Positions 16,496 to 25,837 of a DNA stretch of 64,000 nucleotides are shown one piece after another. Where the stretch lies: contig JAMPGZ010000004.1 in the NCBI GenBank assembly GCA_023663655.1, forward strand, positions 1-64,000, in the 5' to 3' direction. The notes beneath the pieces were generated by a model. The model did no database searches, was not told the DNA's origin, and was given only the letters and a program-made list of their open reading frames with translations. Origin of the DNA: Lachnospiraceae bacterium. Lineage in GTDB: Bacteria > Bacteroidota > Bacteroidia > Bacteroidales > Muribaculaceae. Within the stretch, counting starts at the first letter, position 1, and each line of letters opens with the position of its first letter. Made by a program: the position numbers and the translations under genes.

Positions 16496-17419
16496 ATGGT
16501 CAGTTCTGCATTTCGACAAAACCTGAAACCGTGGATGCTTCCAATCGCCATGGCAATAGGAATAATCTTCCACGACTATATCGGGATGGTGGCGTTTTTA
16601 TCACCCTACCTCATCTTCATAATGCTTCTGATCACCTTTTGCAAAGTATCTCCTAAAGATTTTAAGGTGACACCATTCATCTGGGCTCTTCTCTGCGTCC
16701 AGATATTAGGATCGATTGCTGTCTACCTGCTTATAGCCCCCGCAAGCCCCACAATAGCGCAAGGAGTGTTTATATGTGTGCTTTGCCCTACCGCCACCGC
16801 CGCTCCTGTCATCACCGGAATGCTTGGCGGCTCGATCACCCTGCTCGCCACCTACTCATTGTTCAGCAATGTGGCAGTCGCGCTCCTTGCTCCGGCACTT
16901 TTTTCTTGGACAGGAGGCAACCCCGACATATCATTCGTTGAGTCAATGGCGACTATAAGCATGAGAGTGTTCCCGTTGATACTTTCACCGCTGGCTTTGG
17001 CTTTTCTTTTTCAGGCATTCGCTCCTAAAGTCCACCGTGCTATAGCTCAGCGCCAATCATTGTCCTTTTACATCTGGGCTGTGTCATTGATCATCGTGGT
17101 AGGCAATGCCGTCAGCTTCGTCATGAAAGAACCTCCGTCGATGATTCCGGAAATGTTGCTCATCGCATTAGGATCGTTGGTAGTGTGCTGCCTTCAATTC
17201 ATCATAGGCAGAAAAATCGGCAAGAAATTGGGCGATAAAATATCAGGAGCGCAAGGACTTGGACAGAAAAACACGGTGCTCGCCATCTGGATGGCACTCA
17301 CTTATCTGAATCCGGTATCGTCAGTGGGTCCTGCGGCATACGTGGCATGGCAGAACACCATCAACTCACTTCAATTGTTCTATAAGACACGAAAATCGTT
17401 AAAAAATCAAAACTTTTAA
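16496..17419 (+). CDS. Bile acid:sodium symporter-like (BASS) membrane transporter
   Basis: This 307-residue polytopic protein has about nine to ten hydrophobic helices. The conserved small-residue segments VFICVLCPTATAAPVITGML and GQKNTVLAIWMALTYLNP resemble the discontinuous helices of BASS/ASBT transporters that carry substrate and sodium. The substrate in bacteria ranges from bile acids to pantoate and pyruvate and cannot be decided here. The gene starts at ATG 16496 after a clear promoter. The Crp/Fnr-type regulator begins 35 nt after its stop without a separate promoter, so the pair is probably one operon. Confidence 0.85.
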   Translation: MVSSAFRQNLKPWMLPIAMAIGIIFHDYIGMVAFLSPYLIFIMLLITFCKVSPKDFKVTPFIWALLCVQILGSIAVYLLIAPASPTIAQGVFICVLCPTATAAPVITGMLGGSITLLATYSLFSNVAVALLAPALFSWTGGNPDISFVESMATISMRVFPLILSPLALAFLFQAFAPKVHRAIAQRQSLSFYIWAVSLIIVVGNAVSFVMKEPPSMIPEMLLIALGSLVVCCLQFIIGRKIGKKLGDKISGAQGLGQKNTVLAIWMALTYLNPVSSVGPAAYVAWQNTINSLQLFYKTRKSLKNQNF

Positions 17420-17454
17420 CGATTACAGATGTTAATATCATAAATAAGAGAATC

Positions 17455-18138
17455 ATGAACAGCATATACGACACATTAATGGAGCTCCCCCTGCTCAAAG
17501 GGTGCAGCCGTTACAAGCTTTCTGAAATAGTGGGAACCACTAAATTTCATTTCTTGAAGTATCTTGCCGGTGAAACAATCGTGGCGGCAGGATCGCCATG
17601 CTCTCATGTGATCTTTATATTGTCGGGAAAGGTACGCGTCAGCGTTTCAAATGCCAACGACCGCTTCAGGGTATCCTCTACTCTTGAGGCTCCTAATGTA
17701 ATATCGCCAGAATTTCTGTTCGGAAAAGCGACACAGTTTCCCGGCACAGTCACTGCTATCGATTCCGTCAGCGTATTGCAGATTTCCAAATCCGACTACA
17801 TCAAAATCCTCAACTCCGACGAGACATTCCTTTTCAACGCATTGAATATGCTGTCGGTGAAGGCACAGAACTCAGTCGACGGAATCCTCGCCATCACTTC
17901 GGGAAAACTTGCCGAGCGTATCGCATATTGGGTCATGTCGCTGACTCAGCAAGGCTCCACCGAGATAGTGCTCACCGCTCGTCAACGCGACCTGTACGCA
18001 CTATTCGGAGTGCAGCGCTCATCATTCTTCGCCACTCTCGACGAGATGAAAGAGCAGGGACTCATCGAATATGACTCCACCGAGATAAGATTCAGCTCCC
18101 GCCAAGGGCTTCTCGACATTCTCGAGACCGAAGGATAG
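17455..18138 (+). CDS. Crp/Fnr family transcriptional regulator
   Basis: This 227-residue protein has an N-terminal cyclic-nucleotide-binding-like beta barrel (about 20-140, with AGETIVAAGSPCSHVIFILS) and a C-terminal winged helix (about 150-225, TARQRDLYALFGVQRSSFFA). It lacks the N-terminal cysteine cluster of classical Fnr, and the phosphate-binding cassette of true CRP is not obvious, so the ligand is unknown. It follows the BASS transporter in the same operon and may regulate it. It converges with miaB, whose stop lies 10 nt away. Confidence 0.9.
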   Translation: MNSIYDTLMELPLLKGCSRYKLSEIVGTTKFHFLKYLAGETIVAAGSPCSHVIFILSGKVRVSVSNANDRFRVSSTLEAPNVISPEFLFGKATQFPGTVTAIDSVSVLQISKSDYIKILNSDETFLFNALNMLSVKAQNSVDGILAITSGKLAERIAYWVMSLTQQGSTEIVLTARQRDLYALFGVQRSSFFATLDEMKEQGLIEYDSTEIRFSSRQGLLDILETEG

Positions 18139-18147
18139 AGCCTGACC

Positions 18148-19509
18148 TCAGGCAAGCTCACAAATCAAGGTAGCCGAAGAGGAGTCCACAACTTTCACAT
18201 TCACCTTATCGCCCACCTTGAAATCTCCGCGTGGGAACACGCAGGTCTTATTCTGCTGCGTTCTGCCCACCATCTGCTCCTTGGACCTCTTAGACACTCC
18301 TTCCACAAGGACTTCAAAAGTTTTACCCACATCATTGCGGTTGGACTGAGCCGAAAGCTCATTCTGAAGAGCAATCATGCGGTTAAGTCGCTCGATCTTC
18401 ACCTCCTCATCTATATTGTCAGGCATGGTGCGTGACGCAAGTGTGCCGGGGCGCTCCGAATACTTGAACATGAACGACGAGTCAAAGCCCACTTCACGCA
18501 TCAACGACAGAGTCTGCTGAAAATCTTCTTCTGTCTCCCCATGGAAACCGGTGAAAAGGTCGGATGTTATGCCGCAATCAGGAATCATGCGACGTATTGC
18601 CGCTATGCGGTCAAGATACCACTCACGCGTATATTTGCGGTTCATCGCTTTCAGCACCGAGTTGGAACCCGATTGCACCGGAAGATGGATGTGATTACAT
18701 ATATTACCATATCGGGCTATGACAGCAATAATCTCATCGGTCATATCCTTGGGATGGCTCGTAGTGAAGCGTACGCGCATATCGGGAGCCGCTTCAGCCA
18801 CCATGGCAAGAAGCTCGGCGAAACCGATAGTCTTGCCATCGGCGCCCGCATAGGAGTAGGAATTGACGTTCTGCCCCAAAAGAGTCACCTCTTTAAATCC
18901 ACGGTCACGGAGATCGCCCACTTCATTAAGGATGCTTTCCGGCTCGCGGCTTCTCTCTCTGCCACGCGTGTAGGGAACGATGCAATAAGAACAGAAGTTA
19001 TTGCATCCACGCATTATGCTCACAAATCCCGACACCCTGTTGCCTGTAATCTTCATCGGGATTATATCGCGATAGGTCTCAGTGGTCGACAGCTCGACAT
19101 TGATAGCCTTCTCGCCCGATTCCACCGAAGCGAATAGCGCCGGCAGATCCATGTAGGAATCAGGACCGGCGACAAGATCGACCCCATGCTTCTCTATCAA
19201 CTCGTCTTTCACGCGTTCAGCCATGCACCCCACGACCCCTACAATCTTGAGCCGCGACGCGCGCTTACGCTTCAATGACGACAGGAATTGCAACCGCGAC
19301 ACAATCTTCTGCTCAGCGTTGTCGCGGATAGAACAAGTGTTGAGAAGCACTGCGTCGGCATCCTCAATGGCATCGGCAATCTCATAGCCTACTGTCGCCA
19401 TTACGGCAGCTATCACTTCGCTGTCGGCAACATTCATCTGGCATCCGTAGGTTTCTATAAAAAGCTTCGAGGCTCCGGTATCTTGTTTTAAACTATTAGG
19501 TTGGTCCAT
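18148..19509 (-). CDS. miaB: tRNA-2-methylthio-N6-dimethylallyladenosine synthase
   Basis: MiaB is a radical-SAM methylthiotransferase that modifies A37 of tRNAs reading UNN codons. The 453-residue protein has the N-terminal UPF0004 domain with three cluster cysteines (in ETYGCQMN, LNTCSIRD and VGCMAERV), the radical-SAM CxxxCxxC motif in RGCNNFCSYCIVPYTRGRER, and a C-terminal TRAM domain ending at LICELA. It is complete. It converges with the Crp/Fnr-like gene with 9 nt between stops. The start MDQPNSLKQD at 19509 is followed at once by the conserved FIETYGCQMNVADSE. Confidence 0.97.
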   Translation of the reverse strand: MDQPNSLKQDTGASKLFIETYGCQMNVADSEVIAAVMATVGYEIADAIEDADAVLLNTCSIRDNAEQKIVSRLQFLSSLKRKRASRLKIVGVVGCMAERVKDELIEKHGVDLVAGPDSYMDLPALFASVESGEKAINVELSTTETYRDIIPMKITGNRVSGFVSIMRGCNNFCSYCIVPYTRGRERSREPESILNEVGDLRDRGFKEVTLLGQNVNSYSYAGADGKTIGFAELLAMVAEAAPDMRVRFTTSHPKDMTDEIIAVIARYGNICNHIHLPVQSGSNSVLKAMNRKYTREWYLDRIAAIRRMIPDCGITSDLFTGFHGETEEDFQQTLSLMREVGFDSSFMFKYSERPGTLASRTMPDNIDEEVKIERLNRMIALQNELSAQSNRNDVGKTFEVLVEGVSKRSKEQMVGRTQQNKTCVFPRGDFKVGDKVNVKVVDSSSATLICELA

Positions 19510-19574
19510 GTCAGTTATCTGTTATATCATTATATCGTTTTCTGTACCGTATTGACATTTAATTGTAATAAATT

Positions 19575-19619
19575 TTGCAAGACGGCACATTTTTAGTACT
19601 TTTGCGCAAAAGTACTAAA
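19575..19619 (+). promoter_or_regulatory. Promoter with 28-bp perfect palindrome
   Basis: TTG (19575-19577) and TACTTTTG (19597-19604) are 19 nt apart. A perfect palindrome spans 19592-19619, centred on GCGC at 19604-19607, with half-site TTTAGTACTTTTGC. It covers the whole -7 box and the expected start near 19609. It could be an operator for a dimeric repressor or a hairpin at the mRNA 5' end. Confidence 0.75.
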
Positions 19620-19708
19620 TTTTGCCGAATCAATCAACGACAGGCAGATATAAACACTTGCACAAAATAACACAATAGTATAACAGTAAAAACCAATCAC
19701 GTTAAGAA

Positions 19709-21205
19709 ATGGCATTTCCTATCCTTACCGCTGAAGAAGTAGCCGAACTTGTCCATGATGGTGATACCGTCTGTGTCTCCGGCTTTACGGCTGCCGGCTC
19801 TCCCAAAGCAGTCACCGAGGCTATAGCCCACAAGGCAGAGAAAGAACACGCTGAAGGTCGTCCGTTCAAAATCAATCTCTACTCAGGAGCATCGACCAAC
19901 AATCATGCCGACGGCGCCCTGGCACGTGCCAACGCCCTCAACCACCGTTCTCCCTACCAGAACACCCCTGATCTTCGCACAACCATCAACTCGCGCGACA
20001 CCAACTATTTCGACCTCCATCTTTCGGAACTTGCACAAAAATTCCGCTACGGAGCCCTCGGCGGCATCGACCTGTTCATCATTGAAGCGGCAAGCATCCG
20101 CGACAACGGCGACATCGTGCTCGGCAACGGAGTAGGAAACGTGCCCACCTACGCAAAGATGGCTAAGAAGGTGGTCATCGAGCTCAACAGCCATGTGACT
20201 CCCCACATCGAAGGGTTGCATGACATCTATCTGCCGCTCGACCCCCCTCATCGTCGCGAGATACCCATTTATAAACCGAGCGACCGCATCGGCGACACCC
20301 TTCTGCACGTCGATCCGTCGAAAATAATCGGTATTGTCAACACCGACTATCCTGACGGTGTGAAAGGATTCACTCCGCTCGACGACATCACCAAGCAGAT
20401 CGGCGTCAACGTGTGCGACTTCCTTGTCAACGAGATTCGTCGTGGCGGCATCCCCGCATCATTCCTCCCCATCCAAAGCGGCGTGGGCAACGTGGCAAAC
20501 GCCGTGCTTTTCGGGCTCGCCGACTCCAAGGAGATTCCACCGTTTGAAATGTACACCGAGGTTATCCAGGACGCAGTAATCACCTTGATGGAAAAAGAGC
20601 GCTGCCATTTCGCATCGACCTGCTCCATGACTCTCTCTGACGACATGATGCGTCACGTATATGACAACATCGATTTCTTCCGCGACAAGATTCTTATCCG
20701 TCCGGCAGAAATATCCAATAGCCCCGAGGTAATCCGCCGTCTCGGTGTCATTTCAATGAACACCGCGCTTGAGGCTGACATCTTCGGCAACGTAAACTCA
20801 ACTCACGTCACCGGAACACGCATGATGAACGGAATCGGCGGATCGGGCGATTTCACCCGCAATGCCTATATCTCGATCTTCACCTGCCCGTCAGTGACCA
20901 AAGGCGGACTCATCTCCAACATCGTGCCTATGGTATCACACCACGACCACAGCGAACACTCGGTCGACATCATCATTACCGAACAGGGTATCGCCGACCT
21001 CCGTGGCAAGTCACCGATACAGCGTGCCGAGACCATAATCAACAACTGTGCCAACCCTGCATATCGCGAACTTCTACGCGACTATCTCAAACTGAGCACC
21101 GGAGCTGCACACACTCCACACACTCTCAAGGCATCGCTTGGATTCCACACCACATTCCTTGAAACAGGCGACATGAGCAAAACCGACTGGTCAAAGTTCA
21201 AATAA
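19709..21205 (+). CDS. Acetyl-CoA hydrolase/transferase family protein (succinate CoA-transferase type)
   Basis: The 498-residue protein matches bacterial class I acetyl-CoA hydrolase/transferases that exchange CoA between acetyl-, succinyl- or propionyl-CoA and free acids. The N-terminal FPILTAEEVAELVHDGDTVC, the glycine-rich NGIGGSGDFTRNAYISIF and the late IIITEQGIADLRGKSP are typical. In propionate/succinate fermenters such an enzyme recycles succinyl-CoA; that role is inferred. The gene is single, with its own promoter overlapped by a long palindrome and a hairpin after the stop. Confidence 0.9.
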   Translation: MAFPILTAEEVAELVHDGDTVCVSGFTAAGSPKAVTEAIAHKAEKEHAEGRPFKINLYSGASTNNHADGALARANALNHRSPYQNTPDLRTTINSRDTNYFDLHLSELAQKFRYGALGGIDLFIIEAASIRDNGDIVLGNGVGNVPTYAKMAKKVVIELNSHVTPHIEGLHDIYLPLDPPHRREIPIYKPSDRIGDTLLHVDPSKIIGIVNTDYPDGVKGFTPLDDITKQIGVNVCDFLVNEIRRGGIPASFLPIQSGVGNVANAVLFGLADSKEIPPFEMYTEVIQDAVITLMEKERCHFASTCSMTLSDDMMRHVYDNIDFFRDKILIRPAEISNSPEVIRRLGVISMNTALEADIFGNVNSTHVTGTRMMNGIGGSGDFTRNAYISIFTCPSVTKGGLISNIVPMVSHHDHSEHSVDIIITEQGIADLRGKSPIQRAETIINNCANPAYRELLRDYLKLSTGAAHTPHTLKASLGFHTTFLETGDMSKTDWSKFK

Positions 21206-21230
21206 ACCGCGACAACGCAAACCCACATAA

Positions 21231-21264
21231 TCCGGGCGGCTTTCCTTATCGAAAGTCGCCCGGA
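21231..21264 (+). terminator. Hairpin after the CoA-transferase gene
   Basis: TCCGGGCG pairs with CGCCCGGA, with a further inner CTTTC/GAAAG stem. The stem is strong, but the T-tract is poor. Confidence 0.55.
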
Positions 21265-21353
21265 CTGCATTCTCAGACAATGCCAGCCTCTGACCTATCG
21301 GCAGTTTTTTGAACAGAATTTGCGCAGTCAATCCATTTTTATTTGAAAAAGGC

Positions 21354-21384
21354 TTGACAACGTGGTTTTTATGTTGTAATTTTG
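21354..21384 (+). promoter_or_regulatory. Promoter of the ftsX operon
   Basis: TTG (21354-21356) and TAATTTTG (21377-21384) are 20 nt apart, with a leader of about 30 nt. Confidence 0.7.
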
Positions 21385-21418
21385 CAGTTGATTTGGCAAA
21401 ATATGCCACTTAATAGAA

Positions 21419-22291
21419 ATGGAGAAGCAACGACATAACATAATTTCCACATTCTCAGCACAAATCACTGCCACCATAAGCGTAGCGCTCGTATTGCTCG
21501 TGTTAGGCATAATTTCCCTCTTGGGCATTGCTGCCCACACCACAACCACCGGCATCAAAGAAAACATGGGATTCAACATCATCTTGACCGATTCCATCAC
21601 AGAACGCCAGGTGAATCTCTTGAAACAACATCTTGGAAACGCGCCTTACACCGCTTCCCTGTCATATTTTTCCCCCGATGATGCAATGAACAAGTGGAAA
21701 GACGACACAGGCGAGGACCTCATGCAAGTGTTGGGCGTAAATCCGTTCAGCGGCGAGCTTGAAGTGAAGGTAAAAGCCGATTATGCCAATTCCGACTCAA
21801 TCAGCTCGGCAATTTCATCGCTTGAAGGCATGAAAGGGATAAGCGACATAAACGTACACACCGACATGGTCGACGCAATCAACAAAAATATGCGTTCGAT
21901 AGCGTTGGTGCTGAGCCTTGTCGCCGCAGCGTTGCTGTTCATATCATTCGCGTTGATCAATAACACCGTGAGGCTCACCGTTTACTCACGACGCTTCATC
22001 ATCCACACAATGAAACTTGTGGGAGCTTGCGCCGGATTTATCCGCCGCCCTTTCATCAACTCGAATCTTCTCAGCGGACTCATAGCCGGATTAGTCGCTT
22101 CAGCCATTCTGGGCGGAGCGCTCGCCTATCTACACAGCGCCGACACCCTGATAGCCACCGCAGTGCCATGGAAATCGGTATTCCCGGTGCTTGCCGCCCT
22201 TCCTGTCCTGGGCATCATCATCTGTGCCCTTGCCGCACTATTTGCCACCAACAAATATCTTCGTCTATCATACGACGATATGTTTAAATAA
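21419..22291 (+). CDS. ftsX: Cell division protein FtsX-like permease
   Basis: This 290-residue membrane protein has one N-terminal transmembrane helix (about 20-42), an extracellular domain of about 120 residues, and three C-terminal helices (about 160-182, 207-232 and 255-278). That is the FtsX/FtsE-partner topology that transmits ATPase signals to peptidoglycan hydrolases at the septum. No ftsE is adjacent, as is common in Bacteroidetes. It opens a plus-strand operon with DUF3098, uppP, truB and queA, all within 26 nt of each other. Confidence 0.88.
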   Translation: MEKQRHNIISTFSAQITATISVALVLLVLGIISLLGIAAHTTTTGIKENMGFNIILTDSITERQVNLLKQHLGNAPYTASLSYFSPDDAMNKWKDDTGEDLMQVLGVNPFSGELEVKVKADYANSDSISSAISSLEGMKGISDINVHTDMVDAINKNMRSIALVLSLVAAALLFISFALINNTVRLTVYSRRFIIHTMKLVGACAGFIRRPFINSNLLSGLIAGLVASAILGGALAYLHSADTLIATAVPWKSVFPVLAALPVLGIIICALAALFATNKYLRLSYDDMFK

Positions 22292-22302
22292 ACTGAATAA
22301 CT

Positions 22303-22614
22303 ATGTTCAAAACCGTTAAAGAGAATCCATTGACACCGATCAAGAATGAAGACGAGCTTATCAAAGAGGAGGTTTCCAATTTCCCTCTCACCCGCATAAA
22401 CTTCATTCTGATAGGCATATCAATCGCCGTCATCGTAATAGGCTTCTTGTTGATGCTCGGCGGAAGCACCACTACTGAAGCATTCAATCCCGACATATTT
22501 TCCACCCGCCGCATTGTTGTGGGCCCGACAATAGCATTTCTGGGATTCATTTTCATGGGAGCGGCAATCGTGTATCGCCCGCGCAAATCTACACTCAACG
22601 ACATAACCGAATAA
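22303..22614 (+). CDS. DUF3098 small membrane protein
   Basis: This 103-residue protein has two transmembrane helices (about 34-53 and 72-92) with FSTRRIVVGPTIAFLGFIFM in and before the second. It matches the Bacteroidetes DUF3098 family usually found between ftsX and uppP. The function is not known; position suggests a role in envelope or division. It lies 11 nt after ftsX and 9 nt before uppP. Confidence 0.85.
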   Translation: MFKTVKENPLTPIKNEDELIKEEVSNFPLTRINFILIGISIAVIVIGFLLMLGGSTTTEAFNPDIFSTRRIVVGPTIAFLGFIFMGAAIVYRPRKSTLNDITE

Positions 22615-22623
22615 TAATTATCT

Positions 22624-23448
22624 ATGGATTGGCTTGACGCGCTTATCCTTGGCATAGTTCAGGGACTATCAGAGTATCTACCCATCAGCTCGAGCGGACA
22701 TCTTGAAATATTCCGCGAGATTCTCGGTATCAACCTCAAAGGCGATGACATACTCGAATTTGACATAATGCTGCACGCAGCAACCGTTCTCTCCACCATT
22801 GTCGTGCTTTGGAAAGAGTTCTATCCGCTCTGCAAGAGCTTCTTCACGGTAAAGCTCGACAACAATTTCTACTATGTGTGCAAAATACTGCTCTCATGCG
22901 TGCCTGTGGCTATCGTGGGCTTTTGCTTCAAGGATTTCGTAGAAAGCTTTTTCGGAGGAGATCTCGTGACAGTAGGAATATGTCTCTGCATCACGGCATT
23001 GCTTCTGAGCTTCGCCTATTTCACCCGCACACGTCCTCTGATACGCCACGACGCCTATCAGCCACGCGACATCACCTGGCTTGACGCTTTGATCATAGGA
23101 TGTGCCCAGGCTATTGCCGTTCTGCCTGGTCTGAGCCGCTCAGGCACCACAATCGCAACAGGTATCCTATTGGGTGACAAACGCGACAAGGTAGCGTCAT
23201 TCTCATTCTTCATGGTGATCATCCCCATTCTTGGCGAATCACTTTTGAGCCTGAAAGATATTCTTGCCGCTCCGGCAACATCGGCAGCAAGTAACATCGG
23301 CGCCATGCCGCTGCTTATAGGCTTCATCGCCTCGTTCTTAGTGGGATGCATTGCCTGCAAATGGATGATTGAGCTTGTGAAGAAGGGCAAATTGGTATGG
23401 TTTGCCGTATATTGTCTTATTATGGGTATCATTTGCATCTGCTGGTAA
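22624..23448 (+). CDS. uppP: Undecaprenyl-diphosphatase
   Basis: UppP (BacA) dephosphorylates undecaprenyl diphosphate to recycle the lipid carrier for wall and surface glycans. The 274-residue polytopic protein has both signature motifs: GLSEYLPISSSGHLEI near the N-terminus and GLSRSGTTIATG in the second half, which together form the active site. It is full length. It lies in the ftsX-queA operon, 6 nt before truB. Confidence 0.96.
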   Translation: MDWLDALILGIVQGLSEYLPISSSGHLEIFREILGINLKGDDILEFDIMLHAATVLSTIVVLWKEFYPLCKSFFTVKLDNNFYYVCKILLSCVPVAIVGFCFKDFVESFFGGDLVTVGICLCITALLLSFAYFTRTRPLIRHDAYQPRDITWLDALIIGCAQAIAVLPGLSRSGTTIATGILLGDKRDKVASFSFFMVIIPILGESLLSLKDILAAPATSAASNIGAMPLLIGFIASFLVGCIACKWMIELVKKGKLVWFAVYCLIMGIICICW

Positions 23449-23454
23449 GTCCTC

Positions 23455-24168
23455 ATGAATTTCATCAACGGAGAAATACTTTATATCGACAAGCCTTACG
23501 GCTGGACATCTTTCGATGCCGTGAAGCGAGTGCGCGGAGCGTTGCTCAAACGCATGAAACTGAAAAAACTGAAGGTGGGCCATGCCGGAACTCTTGATCC
23601 CCTCGCCACAGGGGTCATGATGGTGTGTACAGGACGCGCCACAAAGCTCATCGAGCAACTTCAAGCTCACACCAAGGAATATGTAGCCGAAATTGCCCTC
23701 GGAGCCACCACTCCGTCATTTGACCTTGAGACCGAAGTGGACGTAACCTATCCTACAGCCCACATCACGCGTGAGCTGGTGGAAAAGACGCTCACACGAT
23801 TCATAGGCAAGATCGAACAGGTGCCCCCGGCTTTTTCAGCGTGCAAGGTCAACGGTGAACGCGCCTACAAAATAGCCCGTCGCGGCGATGACGTGGAAAT
23901 CAAGCCCAAAGTGCTTGTGATCGACGAAATCGAACTGTTGAACTACGCTCCCGACTCAATCACCATAAGAGTGGTGTGCAGCAAGGGCACATACATCAGA
24001 GCGCTTGCCCGCGACATTGGCGAGGCTCTTGAATCAGGAGGCCACCTCACCGCTCTTCGCCGCACCCGCATCGGCGACATAAAGGTGGAGCAATGCCTGA
24101 GCGTGGACGACACGGTGAAGCTCATACGCGAGACCGAAATAGAGATGCCCGACGAAAAAACAGAATAA
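23455..24168 (+). CDS. truB: tRNA pseudouridine(55) synthase
   Basis: TruB makes pseudouridine 55 in the T-loop of tRNAs. The 237-residue protein carries KVGHAGTLDPLATGVM with catalytic D48, then KEYVAEIALG and the later CSKGTYIRALARDIGEAL. It is short compared with proteobacterial TruB because it lacks a C-terminal PUA domain, which is usual for Bacteroidetes. Fourth gene of the ftsX operon. Confidence 0.96.
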   Translation: MNFINGEILYIDKPYGWTSFDAVKRVRGALLKRMKLKKLKVGHAGTLDPLATGVMMVCTGRATKLIEQLQAHTKEYVAEIALGATTPSFDLETEVDVTYPTAHITRELVEKTLTRFIGKIEQVPPAFSACKVNGERAYKIARRGDDVEIKPKVLVIDEIELLNYAPDSITIRVVCSKGTYIRALARDIGEALESGGHLTALRRTRIGDIKVEQCLSVDDTVKLIRETEIEMPDEKTE

Positions 24169-24193
24169 CATAGATTAAACCCAAAATAAAGTT

Positions 24194-25243
24194 ATGAAAT
24201 TATCGCAATTCAAATTCAAACTTCCGGAGGAACTAATCGCATCAACCCCCTGTGACGTGCGCGACGAATCCCGCCTGATGGTGCTTCACAAAGACACCGG
24301 CGAAATCGAACACCGCATCTTCAAGGAGATTATCGGATACTTTGACGAAGGTGATGTCATGGTATTCAACGACACCAAGGTATTTCCGGCGTTGCTCTAC
24401 GGCAACAAGGAGAAAACCGGAGCCAAGATTGAGGTATTTTTGCTCAGAGAGCTCAATGAAGAAAATAAACTTTGGGATGTTCTCGTAGAGCCTGCAAGAA
24501 AAATCCGCATCGGCAACAAGCTTTATTTCGGTGATGACGAATCTATGGTTGCCGAGGTTATCGACAACACCACTTCACGAGGCAGAACACTACGCTTCCT
24601 CTATGACGGCAGCCACCCCGAATTCAAGGAAGCACTTTATAAACTCGGACAGACACCGCTGCCACCATATATCAAACGCGAACCCAACGAAGAGGATGCG
24701 ACACGCTACCAGTGTATCTTCGCCGAAAAAGAGGGTGCTGTGGTAGCACCGTCGGCAGGCTTCCATTTCAGCCGCGAGCTCATGAAACGCCTTGAGATAA
24801 AGGGTGTCGAGGCTGCGTTCCTCACACTTCACTCAGGTCTCGGCAACTACCGCGAAATAGACGTGGAGGATCTCACCAAACATCGCATGGACTCTGAGGA
24901 CATGGAGGTGACCGAACAACTTGTCGACACCGTAAACTCAGCCAAGGATGCCGGTCACAAGATATGTGCCGTAGGAACATCAGTATTGCGAGGCATCGAG
25001 AGTGCCGTGAGCATGGGAGGACACATGAAAACATTCTCAGGCTGGACCAACAAATTCATTTTCCCGCCCTACGATTTCACTGTAGCCAACTCGATTGTAA
25101 CCGGATTCCACCTCCCCTATTCCACCATGCTCATGATGGAATGCGCATTCGGAGGATATGACAACGTGATGAACGCCTATGACGTAGCCGTAAAAGAGAA
25201 ATACCGTTTCGGTGCTTACGGCGACGCGATGCTCATCATCTAA
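24194..25243 (+). CDS. queA: S-adenosylmethionine:tRNA ribosyltransferase-isomerase
   Basis: QueA transfers and isomerises the ribosyl moiety of SAM to preQ1 in tRNA, forming epoxyqueuosine. The 349-residue protein has [20 protein letters not shown] at the start, the central TPLPPYIKR, and the [16 protein letters not shown] and [11 protein letters not shown] segments. Complete. It ends the ftsX operon, and its stop overlaps the stop of the convergent yigZ gene by 4 nt. Confidence 0.96.
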   Translation: MKLSQFKFKLPEELIASTPCDVRDESRLMVLHKDTGEIEHRIFKEIIGYFDEGDVMVFNDTKVFPALLYGNKEKTGAKIEVFLLRELNEENKLWDVLVEPARKIRIGNKLYFGDDESMVAEVIDNTTSRGRTLRFLYDGSHPEFKEALYKLGQTPLPPYIKREPNEEDATRYQCIFAEKEGAVVAPSAGFHFSRELMKRLEIKGVEAAFLTLHSGLGNYREIDVEDLTKHRMDSEDMEVTEQLVDTVNSAKDAGHKICAVGTSVLRGIESAVSMGGHMKTFSGWTNKFIFPPYDFTVANSIVTGFHLPYSTMLMMECAFGGYDNVMNAYDVAVKEKYRFGAYGDAMLII

Positions 25244-25836
25244 TCGGAAAAAGTAACTCCGTCTATATCAGATAAACGCGCTGATAATGCTCCGGCATTG
25301 TCGGCGCGTGTCGTTATAGTCATTTCACAAGCATTGTCAAAATTCTGCGACAGCACCCTCACCTGAGGATCCTTCACGGCACGCATGACATCATTCATCG
25401 ACACATAGGGGAATGTGAATCGTATTTCAGCCATTTCATGAGCCTCAATAATATCAGCCGCTGAAAGAGCCTCACGCGCAGCTTCACGATATGCCACAAT
25501 GAGTCCGCCCGTGCCGAGCTTTATTCCGCCGAAGTAACGCACCACCACAATCACAACATTAGTGAGATTAAATGAATTGATTTGCCCTAAAATCGGCTTC
25601 CCGGCAGTGCCCGACGGCTCACCATTGTCATTGGAAAGAAATTCCCGGCGGTCGGCTCCGATCATATAAGCCCAACACACATGACGGGCATCATGATACT
25701 TCTTTTGATAAGAAGCAACAATCGCTTTCGCGTCTGCCGCCGAAGCGGCAGGATGCGCGAAAGCGAGAAATTTGCTCATTTTTTCTTTATAAATGCCCTC
25801 GGAAGGGGCTGAAACAGTCAAAAAGGTATCTCCCAT
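25240..25836 (-). CDS. YigZ/IMPACT family protein
   Basis: The predicted protein of 198 residues has the IMPACT N-terminal domain, with the conserved [15 protein letters not shown] and [17 protein letters not shown], and a C-terminal DUF1949-like ferredoxin fold. Its role in bacteria is poorly defined; the eukaryotic homologue modulates GCN2 signalling. The ATG at 25836 is chosen because it begins one base after the cydB stop, and a longer frame to 25908 would overlap cydB. This placement makes it the last gene of the cyd operon. Confidence 0.88.
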   Translation of the reverse strand: MGDTFLTVSAPSEGIYKEKMSKFLAFAHPAASAADAKAIVASYQKKYHDARHVCWAYMIGADRREFLSNDNGEPSGTAGKPILGQINSFNLTNVVIVVVRYFGGIKLGTGGLIVAYREAAREALSAADIIEAHEMAEIRFTFPYVSMNDVMRAVKDPQVRVLSQNFDNACEMTITTRADNAGALSARLSDIDGVTFSD

Positions 25837-25837
25837 A

